DNA of 64,000 nt from Patellaria atrata CBS 101060 (taxonomy: Eukaryota > Ascomycota > Dothideomycetes > Patellariales > Patellariaceae): the NCBI GenBank assembly GCA_010093705.1, contig MU006102.1, positions 66,123-130,122 on the forward strand, given 5' to 3'. The position numbers were made by a program, and so were the translations under genes. Below the pieces are notes generated by a model. That model saw nothing but the letters and a program-made list of their open reading frames with translations, made no database searches and was not told the DNA's origin. Positions 45,501 to 58,244 of this stretch are shown in pieces (positions within the stretch are counted from its first letter, which is position 1; every line of letters begins with the position of its first letter).

Positions 45501-48500
45501 GAGGGTTTCCAGATGAGCTTTTTGACATTCCTGGACAAATTTTCTGAAAATCTCGTGGCACCCGTCATGAAGCAGTATCTTTTTAGCAAACATGGAAATG
45601 CAAACGCGGAATTGAAGAAGCCACTCCGCGAGCCAACCGATGGTCGAAAATATGTTCAACAAGGACATTACTGGTTACGCCAAGGAGCTTTTCCTATCCA
45701 TGAGCAGCCTCTTTATATCATCACTCCATTCATTCGACGTAACCTGGACAACCTAATTCGTGCGGCCTCAACGAGACGATTCCCCGTTCTTATCCAAGGT
45801 CCAACATCATCCGGCAAGACAAGTATGATTGAGTATCTCGCGAAGAGATCTGGCAACAAATTTGTTCGAATCAACAATCACGAGCACACTGATCTCCAAG
45901 AGTATCTCGGAACCTACGTGTCAGACTCTAGCGGTCAACTCTATTTCCAAGAAGGTGTGCTTGTGCGAGCATTACGTGAAGGGCATTGGGTCGTTCTCGA
46001 TGAACTGAATCTGGCGCCCACTGATATACTTGAGGCTCTCAACAGACTACTAGACGACAATAGAGAATTACTTATTCCTGAGACTCAGGAAGTCGTCCGA
46101 CCTCATCCAGACTTCATGTTATTCGCTACACAGAATCCGGCTGGTCTATATGGAGGGCGCAAAGTCCTTTCCCGTGCCTTTCGAAATCGTTTCCTCGAGT
46201 TGCACTTTGATGACATCCCGGTTCACGAACTCACTGAAATCCTTCAACGGCGAACAAGCATACCCGAATCATGGGCCCGTCGAATCGTTGAGGTATACCG
46301 AGAACTTTCAGCTCTACGGCAAGAGAATAGAATCTTTGAGCAGAAGAGCTTTGCGACACTTCGTGACTTATTCCGGTGGGCCATGAGAAATGCAGATACC
46401 GTTGAACAGCTTGCAATCAACGGGTATATGCTTCTAGCTGAGCGAGTCAGAAAGATAGAGGAACGGCTTGCCGTCAAGAAAATCATAGAAGATGTCATGA
46501 GCAGACGAGGACCCAGAATCCGAATCGATGAAGCGTTACTTTACCAAGGAGATCGATGCCCCGAGTTGCAGATGCATCAACGCTTGAACCCTCGGAGTAA
46601 TGTGGTCTGGACCAAGGCTATGCGAAGACTCTTTGTCCTAGTTGCACACGCTCTTCGCAATAATGAACCAGTACTTCTTGTGGGGGAGACTGGATGCGGG
46701 AAAACAACTGTTTGCCAGCTACTTGCGGATGCTTCAGGGATGACTCTTCATATTGTGAACGCGCATCAGAATACGGAGACTGGTGATTTGATCGGTGCCC
46801 AGCGTCCGATACGAAACCATTCGGCCATCGAAACACAACTTCGGCAAGACTTGTTGAACGCTCTTGGGTTGGAAGATCAAGTTCAAGCTACTTCCACCGA
46901 GACGGTTGCGTTGCTTTGTGCGTATGATAAACTCGGCGACGGAAAGTCTTCGAGCATTTCGCCGCAACTTCGTGATTCAATACGGATAGGAAGAACTCGA
47001 CTTGTAGCATTATTTGAATGGGCTGATGGGAGTCTCGTAAATGCTATGAAGACTGGCCAATACTTTCTTCTCGACGAGATCTCCTTGGCTGATGACTCGG
47101 TATTAGAACGTCTTAATAGTGTATTGGAGTCTCAACGCACGCTTTTACTTGCCGAAAAGGGTCCTGTTGATTCTCACGTTGTCGCCGTCGAAGGCTTCCA
47201 GTTTCTTGCAACTATGAATCCTGGTGGAGATTATGGAAAACGTGAATTGTCCCCCGCCCTTAGAAACCGATTCACGGAGATCTGGGTACCTGCTTTATCT
47301 GATGCGGATGACATAGTACAGATCGTCACAGCAAAACTTGCTCCGGAACTGAGAAAAGCAGCGCCATCGATTGTCGCATTTTCTCAATGGTTCAATCAAA
47401 GGTACAACACTTCTGCTACTACGTCAGTCTCAATACGTGATACCTTGGCTTGGGTTCATTTTATGAACACAGTGGGAGATCAAGATATCATCTTCGGGTT
47501 GGTTCATGGCGCTGCTATGGTATTTATCGATACACTAGGTGCTAATCCAGCTGCAATCCTATCTATTTCATCAGATACCGTAGAGCAGGAGCGAAGACAG
47601 TGCTTGCAATACTTGGATAAACTCCTTGTGACAGACACGTCTAGTCTATATTTCAGCACCTTGACTGTGAATATAACCGTCTCGCATCTTTCAGTCGGCT
47701 CGTTCTCCATCGCCGTCGCTGGTGAGCCAGAAGCAGATCCTGCATTTACGATGGGTGCCCCAACAACAAGATCCAACGCTATGCGAGTAATACGAGCCTT
47801 ACAGCTACCTAAACCTATTCTCGTTGAAGGCAATCCAGGCGTAGGTAAAACGACTCTCATCACAGCCATCGCAAAGGCAATAGGAAAACGCTTGGTCCGG
47901 ATCAACCTTGCAGAGCAGACAGATCTTATGGACCTATTTGGATCAGATGCACCAGTAGAAGGAACCAAACCCGGCAGTTTCGCCTGGAGAGACGGTCCCT
48001 TTCTCAGGGCTATGAAGAATGGGTACTGGGTGCTTTTGGATGAGATGAATCTCGCTTCTCAGTCCGTACTTGAAGGTCTCAATGCATGTCTTGATCACCG
48101 AGGTGAAGTGTATCTTTCGGAACTAGATCAAACATTCAGTCGACATCCTGAATTTCGTGTGTTTGCAGCACAAAATCCACATAACCAAGGTGGAGGAAGA
48201 AAAGGTTTACCTGCTTCCTTCGTCAACCGATTTACAGTCGTCTACGCCGACGTTTTCAAAACAGATGATCTTATGTTAATATGCAAACAAAGCTTCCCGG
48301 ATGTACTAGAGTCAGAAATTAACACCTTTGTGAACTTTGTGTCAGCCGTGGATAATGAAGTAGTACGCCGACGTTCCTTTGGCTCTCTTGGAAGCCCTTG
48401 GGAGTTCAATCTGCGAGACACCCTTCGCTGGATCAATCTTATGACGGACAAAGGTGGTCTTCTGCCAAGTGGGACTCCTCGTGACTTCCTTGATACTGTT

Positions 48501-51500
48501 TTCACCCTCAGGTTCAGATCGGAAAGCGACCGAGCTGCAATACTGAACTTATATTCCAAAATAGTGGCCCCCGAGTTGTCGATGCGCAGTTTCTTCCATA
48601 ATCTGAGTACTGATACTTATCAAGTCGGCTTAGGTATAATCTGGAGACAAAATGTTCCTCATGAAGTCCAGCCCGCAGCGGATCACGGCCTAGTAAAGCA
48701 TCGTTTACAAGAGATAGAGTCGATGATGATTTGTACTCAGAAAGCCTGGCCTGTTGTTCTTGTAGGACCATCTGGTTCTGGGAAAACTCAACTGATCAAG
48801 CATCTAGCCGCTATCTCTAATGTCGATCTAATCACCTTTTCTCTAAATGCCGATACTGATGCTATGGATCTTGTAGGCGGTTACGAGCAAGTTGATCCAT
48901 CTAGGCAGGTTCAAGTTTTCTTGAGCAATCTTCGGTCCTTTGTATTTTCACGTTTAAGTATCAATGCGGCAACAGGTAGGTTCGATATTGCTGACCAAAA
49001 TTACCTCAACATGCTCCTCCAACAATTACGGACAGGATACAACAGCAAGGAGATGCGTAGTATTCACCAAACTCTATCCAATCTCGTCAAAAGTGAAGCT
49101 TCAACGGAGCTTTTAGGGTTCCTCAGAACGTCGGAAAACCTTCTAGAACAATTAGCACAATCAAACCATGCCCGGTTCGAATGGGTCGATGGGCTCCTCG
49201 TTAGAGCTTTAGAACGAGGAGATTGGCTTGTTTTAGACAATGCCAATTTATGCAGCCCATCAGTTCTCGACAGACTCAACTCTCTTCTAGAACCTAATGG
49301 ACACCTCAGTCTAAACGAGCATACGAACGAAAACGGTGAGGCAAGGGTTATCAAACCTCATCCAGGTTTTCGGATTTTCCTCACCATGGATCCTCGGTAC
49401 GGTGAGTTGTCAAGAGCATTACGAAATAGAGCTGTAGAGGTATTCCTCCTACCCTCGGAGGCTTTTCAATACAATGATTATGCTATAACAGGTTCTTCCC
49501 AGCTTGAATCTATGCTCTACAGATTCAGGGAATTTATAACATCGTTTTCATCTAACTCAAACGACAATATTTCGTTAGAATTTGCTGCTGTAGCTCTGGA
49601 CCACTTATCACCTAGTGATATAAATCTACTACCATGCTTTGTTCAACAGATCTTGGCGGGACTTGTCGATATCTCTAACCCACAGGTCATTCATATGGTT
49701 CAGCAGAGCTTTTCTACTATCAAAGGGCTCTCAATCGAATGGCAAAAGCATTTTGAAGGGTTACGGGCCGCTCAATCGAAAGTTATTACGTCGGGTTTAA
49801 ACTCAGACTTTGGTTTTGCGCAGGTCAGTGACCTCGCCGGAAGTATTAAGAGAAGGGTTGCTGATGGAATCTTGTATATAGTCAATACACGCACTGAACA
49901 ATTACACCCTTACTCGTTACAATCCCTATACCCAAGCTCAGTCAGTCTGGCTAGCCGACAGCTTTGAACTACATGGAGCAATCACAGATATGGATCATAC
50001 CTTCGAGAAAGCCGTTGAACTTTCTCATAATACCAAAAGTCCAACTAGACTCCAGCGCTCCATACTGTCAGGGCGCATTCCGAATGCAAAGAATGACTCG
50101 ACAATAGGAGCAGCTTCTTTCCTGAAGAACACCTTAACCATGGTTAAGACTTGGTTAGAATCAACCTTGAAGAATAATTTAACGAACTCGGTGAGTAGCA
50201 AGCGCATATATATGATCATAATAAGACATAAATAATTATTAATTCAGGAGACCGAGGTTTATATCCTACGTTTCTGCCAGTTCTGGCGGGATCTCTTCCA
50301 GTTTGTTCACTCTCAAGACTTCAATGAAGCTAGTTTTCAAGTCTATCTAAAGCTTGGTGTTTCTATCGTATCATCAAACCTAGGTGGTGGAGCCATAGCA
50401 ACAAATCTCTTACCTCTGTCTCGTGAGATGAAGTTGTTTGGTTCTTTTGCTGAGTTAGAGACTGGGTTGGATATGGAAAAGATATGGGTTTGTTTTCGTC
50501 CCGTTGTCCCATCGACTTATGATCGGTTACAATCATTGATAAAACTCGAGGACTTAGCCGATAGGTTTAATACTTCAATTTGGCAGTATCAAGTACCGCT
50601 TGAGGAACTCTGTCGTATTTGTGGGTCCCTACGCGATGCTATGGACTTAATCCTTTCGCAAGATATCGATGCCTCAGGATTGATTAATGTACGTCGCCCA
50701 GGTACGGATAAAACGGATCTTTTGGCTCATGGTGTATAGGGTCTTGAAAACTTCATTTCTAGTATTGAAACTAAAGAGTCTGACGATGTCCGCGAAATCG
50801 AACCATTCTTTACGGCCGAATTTGAGAATCTCTCACGACTATTTTCAATTCAGACAGCTACAGATCAACTCTCAATTAATATGCCAATACTGCGACTCTT
50901 AGCTAAGAGACCAATCCGATCAAGCCGAATTAATGAACAGGCCATTGGGTTCCAACCATGGAATATTCTAAGCCAGGTTTCAGATTATCGAGGTGAAGCT
51001 GTATACTCCAGCGATATTTCACCGCATCTACCGGGTGATCAAGAATCATTGTTTCAGAAACTGTAAGTTCAGCTGAGATATCATTATGAAATAGTACTAA
51101 CATAGATCTCAGTGCAAATGTTGCGTCTGTCCCACTAAGGACTCTCCACCTTCTACAGACCGAAGTGGGCATATTGGGAAGTAATATAGCGTCAAATACT
51201 CATATACTTTGTCGGGACGAATTACAGAGCTTAAATGCTACCCTAGAGTCACTCCAGTCTACGATGACATTCAGAGATATCATACAAACTACGGAGCTCA
51301 CTCTGGAATCATCAGGATGGGCCTGGGTTCAGTTTGGTGTTGGAGCTTTATTGTCTTTCGTTCCAGATCGACCTTTCGACCCAGCTCTACAATCACACAT
51401 TGAAAGAGAACTCTTCGTTAAGCATCGAACCGAGCTTGAATTGAAGCTGAATGCGCTGAAACTATATGAGAAGAGCTTTAATCTTCAGGAATGGACTTTT

Positions 51501-54500
51501 CGCATCCAACGAGTAGAACAAAAGCTTAGTGCGATGGGAAATGAACCTTCTGCGCCAAAGATTGCACGGCCACTGGTCTCCGAGCTCTCACGTCTACAAG
51601 GAGAGTTTACCAATCTTCTCCATTTGATCAATGATCTCAGCAACGCGTTGAGTTCACGCGATGCATCTGCAATCCTTGACCAAACCTTACAACAGAATCT
51701 TGCTCAGATATACTTACGGCTATCACACAACTTTAGAGCGTATGACGATATCACCCTTCCCGCTGTTGGTTTCCTTGATTGTGTCAGTGTTGGATGCAAG
51801 CTACTAGCTTGTAGGTTAAGGAAGTCTATGATAACAGTTCAGGAGTACGATTACCTCTGTAAAGCAACCCCATTCTTGGGTTTAGCACATTCAACCTCAT
51901 CGTTGGTACTCAAGGACGTCGTTCCTGGCGAGAATACACCAGATGAATTTGACTGGCACGTTCTGGAACGAATAGCCGTGCAATCTAGCATCGAGCCGTT
52001 ATATTACTCTCAGTACTGCACTACACTTCATCACATTTTTGCGAACTTTTACATCCATTGGCAACGCAAATTGCAGTCAGACCAAGTCAAAGCAGCCACA
52101 GATTCCTCACTCTATCGTTACCGAGGAGGACAAGCTGATGAAGACGAAGCAGATCAGGATGCATTCAATGCACTATTCCCAGACTACGAGGCTCCGAAGG
52201 AGGCAAAGACTGGAGTTGAAAGTCTGTACTCCGCGCAGGTGCTTGCGATTAAGTTGTCGAACGTGCACGCGGAGATATTCCTGAACAAGAAAGACTCATT
52301 TCCAAAACTTCGATCACTGATACTCAACACGGCTGAAATTATGAGTCTACGGGGCGCCGGAAGCTCATCCGTGTATAGTGATGCTTCTCGGAATGACTTA
52401 TTACCAGCAATATTGTTAGCTCTTGAAAATGAATCAGCGTCTCTAAGGGGAACTGGCGCGCCTAAGGGTAACTATAACATTTACACGGATCCCAACATTT
52501 CAGAAGCACAAAACCTTGTTCATCTTGTACACCGAATTCAACAAAGATTCAAGCAGCTAAGAGCTGTCTGGCCAGAACATGCTACATTGGGGGAGGTCCT
52601 GAGACTTTGCGAGGAGCTTCTCAGCTTCCAGCATGTTGAACCAGTAGCCAAGCTCCTGACTAAAACCGAAAAGCTGCATGAAGCAATTCACGAGTGGCAA
52701 CGGGTTGCGAGCAAAGAGTATAGCGCTGCAAATATCTATAATGACATCACCGCTCTGCTTGTCAGCTGGAGGCAACTTGAGCTTAGCACATGGGCACGTT
52801 TGTTCGATATCGAAGTCGAAAAGTGTACGGACGACGCGAAGAGCTGGTGGTTTGTTGCATACGAGAACATCATTGCTCTGCCAGAATCATTGACCTCGTC
52901 AGTTGAGAACTTGCAGGAACATACCGTCGGACTTCTCGAAACACTTGAATCATTCTTTCGAGCAACAAGTCTGGGGCAATATCATCAGAGATTGATGCTC
53001 CTGAGGCAATTTCAAGAGCATCTTTTTATGCGAGTTAGAGACGAACCGGCTTTAACTTCTGTTCATGTGGCTCTCTCGAATTTCATCATATATTTTTCCT
53101 ACTTCGAGCGTTCAGTCAAGGACTCCTTGCAGAAGGAACGGAGCATTCTTGAGAAGGACATCAATAACCTTCTCTGCATGGCCAGCTGGAGAGACACGAA
53201 CATTGATGCCCTCAGACAGAGCGCGAAGAAATCACATAAGCTACTTTTCAAGCTTGTAAGAAAGTTTAGAGCTGTATTAGCCCGTCCGGTGGAATCCTTA
53301 ATTCAAGGAGCATTTCCAGATATAAAAATCCAGGCTACAGTAGTCCGATCAACGTTAACACCAGTTATCAATTTCCCCGATTCAAATGGCTTCAAACCTA
53401 ACGAGGAATTGATAGCGAAATGGGTCTCGCGACCAGCGAGATTCAAGAATATACAAACAACTACATCCATGATGTACAAGATGAGTCAACCTCAGTCGAT
53501 GTCGTTCGATCCCACCCTATCTATCCGAACGTTTGCGGACAATTTAGAGGAGTCCATCACCCAGCTGCAGAAAGCTACTCCAATGACGCTTACTGAGGAA
53601 AATAAACCTCTCGTTAAGAATCTCAAGACACGCAAACGTGTTCTCTTTGCGGAAGTTCTCAAGAGTCTCCGTCAGATGGGTTTCAAATCCAACCCCTCGA
53701 GCAACGTGTTAAGCAAGCAGAAATCCCTCGCTTCTGTACTTGCATCAACTCCAGTGCTCCCATCTTATACGCCTATCCAGGAGTGCGAACAGGCGGATTA
53801 CTTTCTACTCAAGGCTCTTCACATAATGCCACGGGTTCGAGAAATACCTAGGGGGCATTCTGAGGATATCGCAAGTAATGAAGTTGCAAAGAGCATTGGT
53901 CTGCTGGAGAACATTCTCGGGACAATGGTCAAGCAGAGGAACTTAGTTGCAAAATCTATATCTGATGTTAAGCTCTTGGAGAAGACGATCTCAAGGTTAC
54001 AAGCAGTTTCAAAATCATCCAACGACAACATACATGTAGTCGCACCGCAAATGAAATCGACTCAGCATGGTTTACGCCAATGTCTTGCCTGGTTGTCGTC
54101 AATACTCGAAATGGGTATTCAAATTCTCTCCGCTCAATCCCGACTAGGAAATCTCCCGATATCACTGGCTATTGACAATCTACAACAATGGTCAACAAAA
54201 ATGCATGACTTCAAGCGGGAAATAGACGACCTTCCCCTATACCCACCCGGAATAGAATCAAGTCAGCATGAAGAACTACGGACGCGTACGTACCAGGCAT
54301 TGGGACAGTTACGGTTGGATCTAGAGAAATGGGAACAAGTGTATCCCGCTACAGGCTGCATAATCAGGCACATCCGTCCCTGGGCTGAAATTTCAAAACC
54401 AAATATCAATGGACAGTTAGAAGTCCAATTTAAGGCTAATGCATTCAGTCAAGGTCTTCTTGACACTTCAGGGCCTCTCAACGAGATCCTTGAGTCCGTA

Positions 54501-57392
54501 CAGAATTTGAATGCAGTTTTAAAGACAGTCTCTGCTTCTGAAAAGGATTCCGCTTGGATGATAAATACGAACAAGGTTTTTGAGAAGTCGCTCAACTCAC
54601 TGAGAACTGACAAAATATCAAGTGCGTTACGGACTCTTTCCGAACAACTACAGAATCTTACAACTGGAGACGAACTCAATACGGTTGCAGCAATTTTATT
54701 CACGGTTTTGCCCATCTTTCAACAATATAGAAACATCGTGGTGGATTGCATTACAAGAAGTGCAGCACTTCATTGTGCGACTGGGGATATGTTATGCCGG
54801 TTAGCCAAGTCTTTCGTTCTTATTGCGCAGAAAGGTTTCTGCACGCCTTCTGAGAAGTCGGATAATACTGAAGCGAGTAACGATAAACTTGAAGGAGGGA
54901 CTGGTTTGGGAGAAGGCGAAGGCGCCGAGGACATCAGTAAAGACATCAAAGATGATGAATATCTTGGTGACCTTGCGCAAGAGCACAATAAAGAAGAAGA
55001 TGCTGGAAGTATTCAGGACGAACAGGATGCTGTCAATATGGGTGATCAGGAGATGGAAGGAGAACTGGGTGATAAAGCTGAGGATGGGAGTGATAATGAA
55101 GCACAATCGGGGGATGAAAGTGAAGATGATATGGATGAGGAGGCTGGCGACGTTGACGATTTGAGCGCTTCAGCTCTAGATGAGAAGTTGTGGGACGATG
55201 GAAAACAAGATGCTAAGAAAGATAAGAAAGCGGACGATGCCAAGGGCTCAAAGAACACTGATGAGCAGGTTTCCGTGCAAGAAAATGAGAGAAAGAAGCA
55301 AGAAGAAGAGGAAGAAGGGAATAGTGACGACGAGGAGGATGTTGATGATGGAGCTGGAGAAAATGAGATGGTAGGGAGAGAAGAAACCGAGAAGGCAGAT
55401 CCCCATCTCCAGGAAGGAGAAAACTTAGACCTTCCAGAGGAGCTCGAGTTGGATGATGGGAAATCGCAAATATCAGATGATTCTATGATGAGTGAGATCG
55501 AGGAAAGAACCGACCAAGATGAAGAAACAGGTCAAGTGGAAGAGGATGACCAGCAACCTGCTTCTCCAAATGCCGATCATAATATGGATATCGACGAAGC
55601 CGATAATGTTCAGGACGAAGAGCATCAAGAGTCTAATGACGTTGATCCAGATAGCAAAGATGAAGCCCAATTAGAGGAAGAGGAAGAAACTAAGCAAGAC
55701 GGTCTTTTGCAAGATTACAACGACAACGCAAAACCGGGCGAGGAAGACCAACAACAGGAAACAAGGGGCGTTGGAAACGCGAATGAAGACCAAGATCCTC
55801 AACAGAATAGAGACTCGACATCCGCAGCTGCATCTAAACAAGACGATACTGTTGAAGGCGACTCATCTGAACAAACCCAAGCGCCAGCAAAAGAAGGTCA
55901 ACCAGGACAGACACAGCAACAAGACCAAGTGGGTCGAGACAATGATCTACAAGACTCTACAGATATTCAACCTTTCAAGAAACTTGGCGACGCTCTTGAG
56001 CAATGGTACAACCAGAATCGGCAGATCCGCGACGCTGGTCAAGGTAGGGAACCAGATATCGAACAGCTCCGCGATGATGTAGACATGGCCGATGCGGACT
56101 TCGAGCATCTTCCAGACCAAGATGCCAAACCCGATGCTCAGGCTCTAGGAACAGCTGAGAATGATCAAGCAAAAACTCTTGACGAAAGCAAAGCATTACA
56201 ATCCAATGAGAAAGAGCCTCCTGCGGAAACATTCCCAAACGATGAGAACAACGATGAAGCGGCCAACGAAGATACCAACATGACCGATGGGGCAGAGGCT
56301 GAGCGACGAGAAAATGCAGAGCGAAAAGAAGGCATACCCAACACATTCGTCGGCGCCCCGAAAACACCTCTTGACCAGATAAACTACGATCAAGACGCTG
56401 CTGATCTGGATGACTCGGATATCGAAAGTGTTGATGAAGCTCTCTCCACCGTTCATCTCAATCCCTCTGAACAGGCTGAAACCCGTTCCCCTGAATCTGC
56501 TCGCGCACTTTGGAACCAGCACGAATCCTCTACCCGCACTCTATGTCTCTCCTTGACAGAACAACTCCGCCTCATTCTAGCTCCGACCTTAGCAACTAAA
56601 CTCCGCGGCGACTTCCGGACCGGGAAGCGACTCAACATCAAGAAAATCATCCCTTACATCGCCAGCCAGTACAAGCGCGACAAGATCTGGATGCGCCGCT
56701 CCGTCCCCAGCAAGCGATCCTACCAAATCATGCTCGCTGTCGATGACAGCAAAAGTATGGCCGAAAGCCGTAGTAGCGAACTCGCATTCGAGACACTTGC
56801 ACTAGTCGCGAAATCGCTTTCTATGCTCGAAGCCGGCGAAATTTGTGTCGTTGGATTTGGCGAGGACGTCAAGGTCGCACATCCCTTCGACCACCCCTTC
56901 ACAAACGAAGCGGGTGTAGAGGTGTTCAAGCAATTCGGGTTCCAGCAGACGAAAACTGATGTCAAGAATTTGGTAAAGAAGAGCTTAGACCTCTTCAGAG
57001 AAGCGAGGATGCGATCGAGCGGGAACGGTGCCGAGCTCTGGCAGCTTCAAATCATCATTTCAGACGGCGTGTGCGAGAGCCACGACACGATCGCGCGACT
57101 GGTCAGACAGGCGCAAGAGGAGCGTATCATGATCGTGTTCGTCATCGTCGATGCTGCAGTATCCGCTACGACAGAGCTGGGAGAATCAAGGTCAAAGCGG
57201 AGTATTATGGATCTACAGACTGCGGAGTTTGGGCCGGATGAGAAGGGAGAGATGAAGTTAGTACGGCGGAAGTACATTGATACCTTTCCATTCAGGTGGT
57301 TTTTGGTGGTGAGAGATGTGAGGGATTTGCCGGGAGTGTTGGCGACGGCTTTGAAGCAGTGGTTTTCTGAGGTTGTGGATTCGTCAGCGTAG
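42576..57392 (+). CDS. MDN1: Midasin, giant AAA+ ATPase of 60S ribosome biogenesis (Mdn1/Rea1)
   Basis: Five exons: 42576-about 49880, about 49942-50190, 50248-50688, 50740-51062 and 51113-57392; about 4865 residues, close to yeast Mdn1 (about 4,900). Six AAA modules are visible from their Walker A motifs: GLPGSGKTS (about residue 306), GETGTGKTT (639), GPTSSGKTS (1075), GETGCGKTT (1369), GNPGVGKTT (1752) and GPSGSGKTQ (2064). Walker B-like segments include VLDELNLAP, LLDEISLA and LLDEMNLAS. A long helical linker follows, then an Asp/Glu-rich region at about 4050-4550 and a C-terminal MIDAS domain with DDSKS (AVDDSKSMAESRSSELAFE, about 4647), which binds Ytm1 and Rsa4. The motor strips assembly factors from pre-60S particles in nucleolus and nucleoplasm. 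The first intron has weak sites (GTCAAT...CTCAG) chosen by phase; the other three are good. All four introns lie within 1.3 kb. Confidence 0.95.
54950..56450 (+). other. MDN1: Acidic D/E-rich region of midasin
   Basis: The translated segment is dominated by Glu, Asp, Gln and Asn, with runs such as QEEEEEGNSDDEEDVDDGAG. It separates the linker from the MIDAS domain and is a known flexible tether in Mdn1 that lets the MIDAS domain reach the AAA ring. Confidence 0.9.
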
Positions 57393-58244
57393 GAAAAGTT
57401 TCGTGGTTTGATTTTTTTCTTCTGTAGATTTTTTGTTGCTGGAGTTATTGGGGTGTGGTGACTTTATGGTTCCAGTTCATTTCGTGGCTGTTAGAAGGTT
57501 TCTATAGATTATGTTAACTTCCTATCCTTGCCATGTTACTATACACATAAAGATCCTGGTACTCTTTGACGTTTCCTAAAAATTCTCAAGATAACCGTTT
57601 AGTGAGCACTTTGGGCATTTTAGATTCGTCATAGTTACGGGTTCTTACTGCTTGGATTGATAGTTTGTATCTTCTTTAATACCGCAAACACTATAAGACT
57701 TATTGTTTGAACGATATAGATAAGCAGGTTTTATCCTAAAGAGAAGAATAAATAAAAAAGAGAAGCAATCGTCCCATCCACTCCTAAGTACCTTCCCAAC
57801 ACTTTTAACCCCTTCCTCTCCTCCCTTACCCCTAAGAGATTCTATCTCCACCCTTCTTTCCCTAGAATAAAAAATAAAGAGAGTAACCAATATTAAAAAA
57901 AGAAAATAAATCAAGAGACAAAAAAAAAGCAAAAATACAGGTGTTATACAGGAGAGTAGAAACATCTAGCAACTTGACTAGGACGAGTTTCGACCCGATT
58001 ACTGACTGGTAGGAAATTCGTGACAAAGGAAATTGATTCTCAGCTATTGGCCCCCGCCACTCAGCCAAGCCGTCATTGTGAGTTGTGCAAGACTCGATTA
58101 AATATAAGGTGCAAACTGAATTTCTAGAATGAGATGTGTAACTTCTTATCCCGAAACAATCTTCCGTGAAGGGAAAGTGAATCACATGATAAGAATAAGA
58201 CGAATACCAGGAGGAGAAAAGTATATGATGTCGCAATGTGGATT
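57393..58244. other. Convergent intergenic region, MDN1 / HET
   Basis: About 850 bases with no supported gene. It is AT-rich, with A/T runs near 57890-57935. It contains the 3' UTRs of MDN1 (+) and the HET-domain gene (-). Confidence 0.5.

Noticed and set aside
42898-57277. Many antisense open frames of 60-214 codons opposite MDN1
   Set aside because: They mirror the coding frame of a clear six-module AAA protein and have no motifs of their own.
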